A stretch of 7,815 bases of DNA from Anaerolineales bacterium (GTDB taxonomy: Bacteria > Chloroflexota > Anaerolineae > Anaerolineales > UBA4823). Every line of letters begins with the position of its first letter. Position 1 is the stretch's first letter. The stretch spans positions 1-7,815 of the forward strand of contig JADYYC010000031.1 in assembly GCA_020853835.1 (NCBI GenBank), read 5' to 3'. Below, piece by piece: positions 5,636 to 7,815 of this stretch. The notes beneath the pieces are model-generated. The model was not told the DNA's origin and made no database searches. It saw only the letters and a list, made by a program, of their open reading frames with translations. The position numbers were made by a program, and so were the translations under genes.

Positions 5636-6781
5636 ATGGGAGCGACATTGATCAATTACGGGCGGACTGCGCTTGCCGAGTTCCTGGGGGATCGGATCGT
5701 CTATCGCGGCCTCGAGCCCTATGACAAAACGCTGCCCTCGCTGGCGGAGTTGCGCAAAGAGGCCGGCCTACCCCCCGGGGGGCCGCCGCGCAAGAACGAG
5801 GTAGATTACGCCAGGGTGGTAGAGCGACTGCTGCGGGCCTGCCAGGAGCAAGACCAACCGGGCGGGCGGATTGAGCGGCTGGTCTTTATCGGCGATACGC
5901 GCCTGCTGGATGGCACTGCGTATGAGAACCTGTGCCGGGTGACTGGCTGGCCCGGACGCGCCTTTATTTGCGCCGAAGACCGCGCCCCCGCCGCGGCCCG
6001 CTGGAGCGCGGGGGAGCAGGGCCAGCCGGTCATGCTCGCCAACCGCTGGGCGGCCCTGGACGAGTTCGACCGCGAATGTGAGCGGCTCGACGGGCCGATC
6101 GGCGCTGGGACGGCGGTCGTGATCGATATGGACAAGACCATGCTTGGGGCGCGCGGGCGCAACGCCGCGGTGATCGACCAGTGTCGCATGCAGGCGGTGG
6201 AGCAGACGGTCGGCGAACTGCTCGGGGAGGGCTTCGACGCACGGGCTTTCCGCCAGGTTTACGACCCGCTCAACCAGCCCGAGTTCCACCCCTTCACCGC
6301 CGACAACCAGGACTACCTGGCTTACATCTGCCTGGCGCTGGGGAGCGGGCTGGTCGATTTCGAAGCGCTGGTCCGGCGGGTGCGCGGCGGTGAATTGTCG
6401 TCGTTCGAAGCCTTTCTGGAGGAAGTGGAGCGGCGCAAGGACGAGTTGCCGGGGCGGCTGGCCGCGCTGCACAACGAGATCCGGCAGCGGGTCGAGGCGG
6501 GCGACCCCACGCCGTTCAAAGCCTTTCGGCGCAACGAGTACCTGCTGACGCAGGCGCGCTTTGGCTGCCTGGACGACGCCGCCCCGGTGGCTGAGATGCT
6601 GGCGGAGGAGATTGTGATCACCCAGGAGGTGCGCCGCCTGGCGCTTGCCTGGCGGGAGCGCGGCGCGCTTTTATTTGCGCTCTCGGATAAGCCGGACGAG
6701 GCTTCGATACCGACCCCTGAGTTGGCCGAGCAGGGTTGCCTGCCCTTGCACCGGGCGGAGACGCACGCGATCGGAGAATGA
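5636..6781 (+). CDS. HAD-like phosphohydrolase, apparently circularly permuted
   Basis: This 381-residue protein has a HAD nucleophile motif, VVIDMDKTML, with Asp164 and Asp166. A long helical insert (about 175-335, cap-like) follows, then a motif II-like strand, LLFALSDKPDEAS, with Ser350. Only about 30 residues remain after that, too few for motifs III and IV. A good motif IV, LVFIGDTRLLDG (Gly86, Asp87, Asp92), instead lies before motif I, preceded by PRKNEVDYARVVERLL, which could supply the motif III lysine (Lys53). The order III-IV-I-cap-II suggests a circular permutation of the HAD Rossmann core. The start follows the aspartate kinase stop by one base, with GGAGG 6 nt upstream, so translation is probably coupled. 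It is likely cytosolic, with no signal or membrane segments. Substrate is unknown; a link to phosphorylated aspartate-pathway metabolites is suggested only by position. I do not recognise a named family. Confidence 0.75.
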   Translation: MGATLINYGRTALAEFLGDRIVYRGLEPYDKTLPSLAELRKEAGLPPGGPPRKNEVDYARVVERLLRACQEQDQPGGRIERLVFIGDTRLLDGTAYENLCRVTGWPGRAFICAEDRAPAAARWSAGEQGQPVMLANRWAALDEFDRECERLDGPIGAGTAVVIDMDKTMLGARGRNAAVIDQCRMQAVEQTVGELLGEGFDARAFRQVYDPLNQPEFHPFTADNQDYLAYICLALGSGLVDFEALVRRVRGGELSSFEAFLEEVERRKDELPGRLAALHNEIRQRVEAGDPTPFKAFRRNEYLLTQARFGCLDDAAPVAEMLAEEIVITQEVRRLALAWRERGALLFALSDKPDEASIPTPELAEQGCLPLHRAETHAIGE

Positions 6782-6837
6782 GCATTGGCGAGTTCCCCGC
6801 CTCTGCAACACCGGCAGGGCAGCCGCCCAAGCGCTGG

Positions 6838-6846
6838 TGTTATAAT
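6838..6846 (+). promoter_or_regulatory. Perfect extended -10 promoter upstream of the zinc-ribbon gene
   Basis: TGTTATAAT matches the extended -10 consensus TGnTATAAT exactly. No -35 hexamer is recognisable at 17 bp spacing. Transcription would start near A6853, about 86 nt before the zinc-ribbon start, so that gene and the exporter can be expressed separately from aspartate kinase. A small hairpin (GCTTC 6894-6898, GAAGC 6904-6908) lies in the leader. Confidence 0.65.
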
Positions 6847-6858
6847 CGTCCCAGGCGC

Positions 6859-6888
6859 ATGAGCAGGTTGCTTGGGTCGAATCCCTGA
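6859..6888 (+). other. Possible 9-codon upstream ORF in the leader of the zinc-ribbon gene
   Basis: ATG at 6859 lies only about 6 nt after the predicted transcription start and opens a short frame, MSRLLGSNP then TGA. The nearly leaderless geometry echoes the aspartate kinase leader peptide, but the composition shows no amino-acid bias and no terminator follows. It is as likely chance as function. Confidence 0.2.
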
Positions 6889-6938
6889 GTTGAGCTTCTG
6901 CTTGAAGCCAGTCGCAACCCGAAAGGAGCCCGGCATCC

Positions 6939-7307
6939 ATGTCAAAAAAGAAGAAAAACGATCGGGAAGAGATCGAACTGCCTTACCCCTGGCAGCGTAT
7001 CCAGGGCGCCCTGTGGCTGTTAGGGCTGGCCGTGATCGCCTGGCAGGATTGGTGGTGGCCGGGGATCCTGGTGCTGGCTGCGATCAGCGGGCTGACCCAG
7101 GCCGCGCTCCAGCTTTATTTCTCCCGCCAGGAAGAGGCAAAAACCGCCGTCAACGAGCAGACCCGGCTCCAGCAAGAACGGTCAGCCTGGCTGCCGAGCG
7201 TCTGTCCAAACTGCGGCGGTCCGTTGAGCGTTGCCACGGTGAACTGGACCGGCCCGGACACAGCCGACTGCCCCTACTGCAAGGCGAATTTGAAGAAGCC
7301 CGCCTGA
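6939..7307 (+). CDS. Small two-helix membrane protein with C-terminal zinc ribbon
   Basis: This 122-residue protein starts with a Lys-rich cytoplasmic-type tail (MSKKKKNDREE). Two hydrophobic helices follow at about 21-36 and 39-61, separated by a short Trp-rich turn (QDWWWP). A charged, probably coiled helix rich in Glu, Gln and Arg spans about 63-81. It ends in a zinc ribbon with two CxxC knuckles, Cys89/Cys92 (CPNCGG) and Cys111/Cys114 (CPYC). The positive N-terminus suggests both ends are cytoplasmic. AAGGAG at 6923-6928 lies 10 nt before the ATG. I do not recognise a named family. Such ribbons usually bind zinc structurally and may mediate protein or nucleic-acid contact, but the role here is unknown. 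The exporter gene begins 17 nt after its stop and is probably co-transcribed. Confidence 0.8.
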   Translation: MSKKKKNDREEIELPYPWQRIQGALWLLGLAVIAWQDWWWPGILVLAAISGLTQAALQLYFSRQEEAKTAVNEQTRLQQERSAWLPSVCPNCGGPLSVATVNWTGPDTADCPYCKANLKKPA

Positions 7308-7324
7308 CGGTCAACGACATCCCT

Positions 7325-7815
7325 TTGAACGAAATCTTGCGCAATATCTTGATAGGGATCGCGCTCGCGGCGCCGATCGGGCCGGCGAGCGTAACGGTGA
7401 TCCAGGGCGGGCTGAGTTACGGGTTCCGGCAGGCTTTCCTGACAGGGCTGGGGGTCACGTTTGCCGACCTGGTTTACATGCTGGTGGCGTATCTCGGGCT
7501 GGCGCGCTTCATCGAGACCCCGGCGGTGAAGGTGGGGGTGTGGACGCTCGGGGCGGCGGCGTTGATCTACCTCGGCGTGCAAAGCCTGCGCGAGGGCGGG
7601 CAGCGCTTCGATTTCGACCGGACCGTCTCGCCTCCAAACCGCCCGCCGTTCTTGGTGGGGTTTGTGGCGAACGCCTCGAACCCGCTCGCGGTGGTGTTCT
7701 GGCTGGGCATCTTCGGGTCGCTGATCAGCAGTCCGGCCGGCGCGGGGCGGGGGCCGGGCGCGCTGGGGCAGGGGCTGGCGATCCTGGCGGGCATCCTGAG
7801 CTGGCACACGTTCAC
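7325..7815 (+). CDS. LysE/RhtB-type amino-acid exporter (3' partial)
   Basis: The visible 163 residues match the first three quarters of a LysE/RhtB permease, which is usually about 200-210 residues with six helices. The first helix carries LAAPIGPASVTVIQGGL, the family's conserved Pro-Gly-Pro region. A second and third helix follow (about 38-60 and 70-86), then a charged loop. Next comes FVANASNPLAVVFWLGIF (about 113-130), the conserved Asn-Pro helix. The last residues, ILAGILSWHTF, begin a further helix cut by the window edge. The family exports lysine, arginine, threonine, homoserine or other small solutes by proton antiport across the inner membrane. No ATG or GTG is available in frame; TTG at 7325 places the first helix correctly but has no clear ribosome site, so coupling to the zinc-ribbon gene is likely. 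Threonine or homoserine export would fit the neighbours but is only inferred. Confidence 0.85.
   Translation, partial: MNEILRNILIGIALAAPIGPASVTVIQGGLSYGFRQAFLTGLGVTFADLVYMLVAYLGLARFIETPAVKVGVWTLGAAALIYLGVQSLREGGQRFDFDRTVSPPNRPPFLVGFVANASNPLAVVFWLGIFGSLISSPAGAGRGPGALGQGLAILAGILSWHTF

Noticed and set aside
6778..6888. 36-codon ORF overlapping the HAD stop as ATGA
   Set aside because: It contains a perfect -10 promoter, has no properly spaced ribosome site, and its translation is low-complexity Pro/Arg without recognisable features.
6866..6890. tRNA-like T-arm (GGGTCGAATCCC)
   Set aside because: No acceptor, D or anticodon arms can be built around it, so it is a chance match.

Overview
The window is a GC-rich bacterial chromosomal segment (roughly 60-65 % GC by eye) with no mobile elements, CRISPR arrays or stable RNA genes. 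The LysM-M23 lipoprotein with its middle domain, the membrane-embedded M28 peptidase and leaderless-style initiation recall Chloroflexota, perhaps Anaerolineae. That is an impression from family resemblance, not a placement.

Layout. Positions 1-1536 (+) hold most of a secreted lipoprotein with a LysM domain and an M23 metallopeptidase domain; its first codons lie outside the window. Its 3' end overlaps by 26 bp the 3' end of a convergent M28 zinc peptidase with membrane helices (1511-2725, -). A 121-bp divergent intergenic region with a nearly symmetric extended -10 element separates the M28 gene from threonine synthase thrC (2847-3902, +). After 265 bp of non-coding DNA comes a ThrA-type but monofunctional aspartate kinase (4168-5634, +). 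One base later follows a HAD-like protein whose motifs appear circularly permuted (5636-6781, +). A perfect extended -10 promoter then precedes a small two-helix membrane protein with a C-terminal zinc ribbon (6939-7307, +). The window ends inside a LysE/RhtB-type amino-acid exporter (7325 onward, +).

The most interesting element is the 3953-4167 leader of the aspartate kinase gene. It has a near-consensus promoter, TTGACG-17 bp-TATAGT with an extended TGG. An ATG sits exactly where transcription should start, and it opens a 26-codon leader peptide beginning Met-Met-Met-Ile and carrying Thr-Met and then three consecutive ACT Thr codons. Three mutually exclusive RNA pairings follow: 1:2 of 14 bp, 2:3 of 11 bp with one mismatch, and a 9-bp 3:4 hairpin ending in TTTT. 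This is a complete ribosome-mediated attenuator of the thrL type, apparently sensing threonine and possibly methionine and isoleucine, and probably read from a leaderless mRNA.

How the genes fit together: aspartate kinase commits aspartate to the Lys/Met/Thr/Ile pathway and threonine synthase makes the last step to Thr. The attenuator would match aspartate kinase, and the coupled HAD protein, to charged-tRNA supply, while two ACT domains would give allosteric feedback. The LysE-type exporter could be an overflow outlet for amino acids, but that link rests on proximity only. Homoserine dehydrogenase and homoserine kinase are not in the window.
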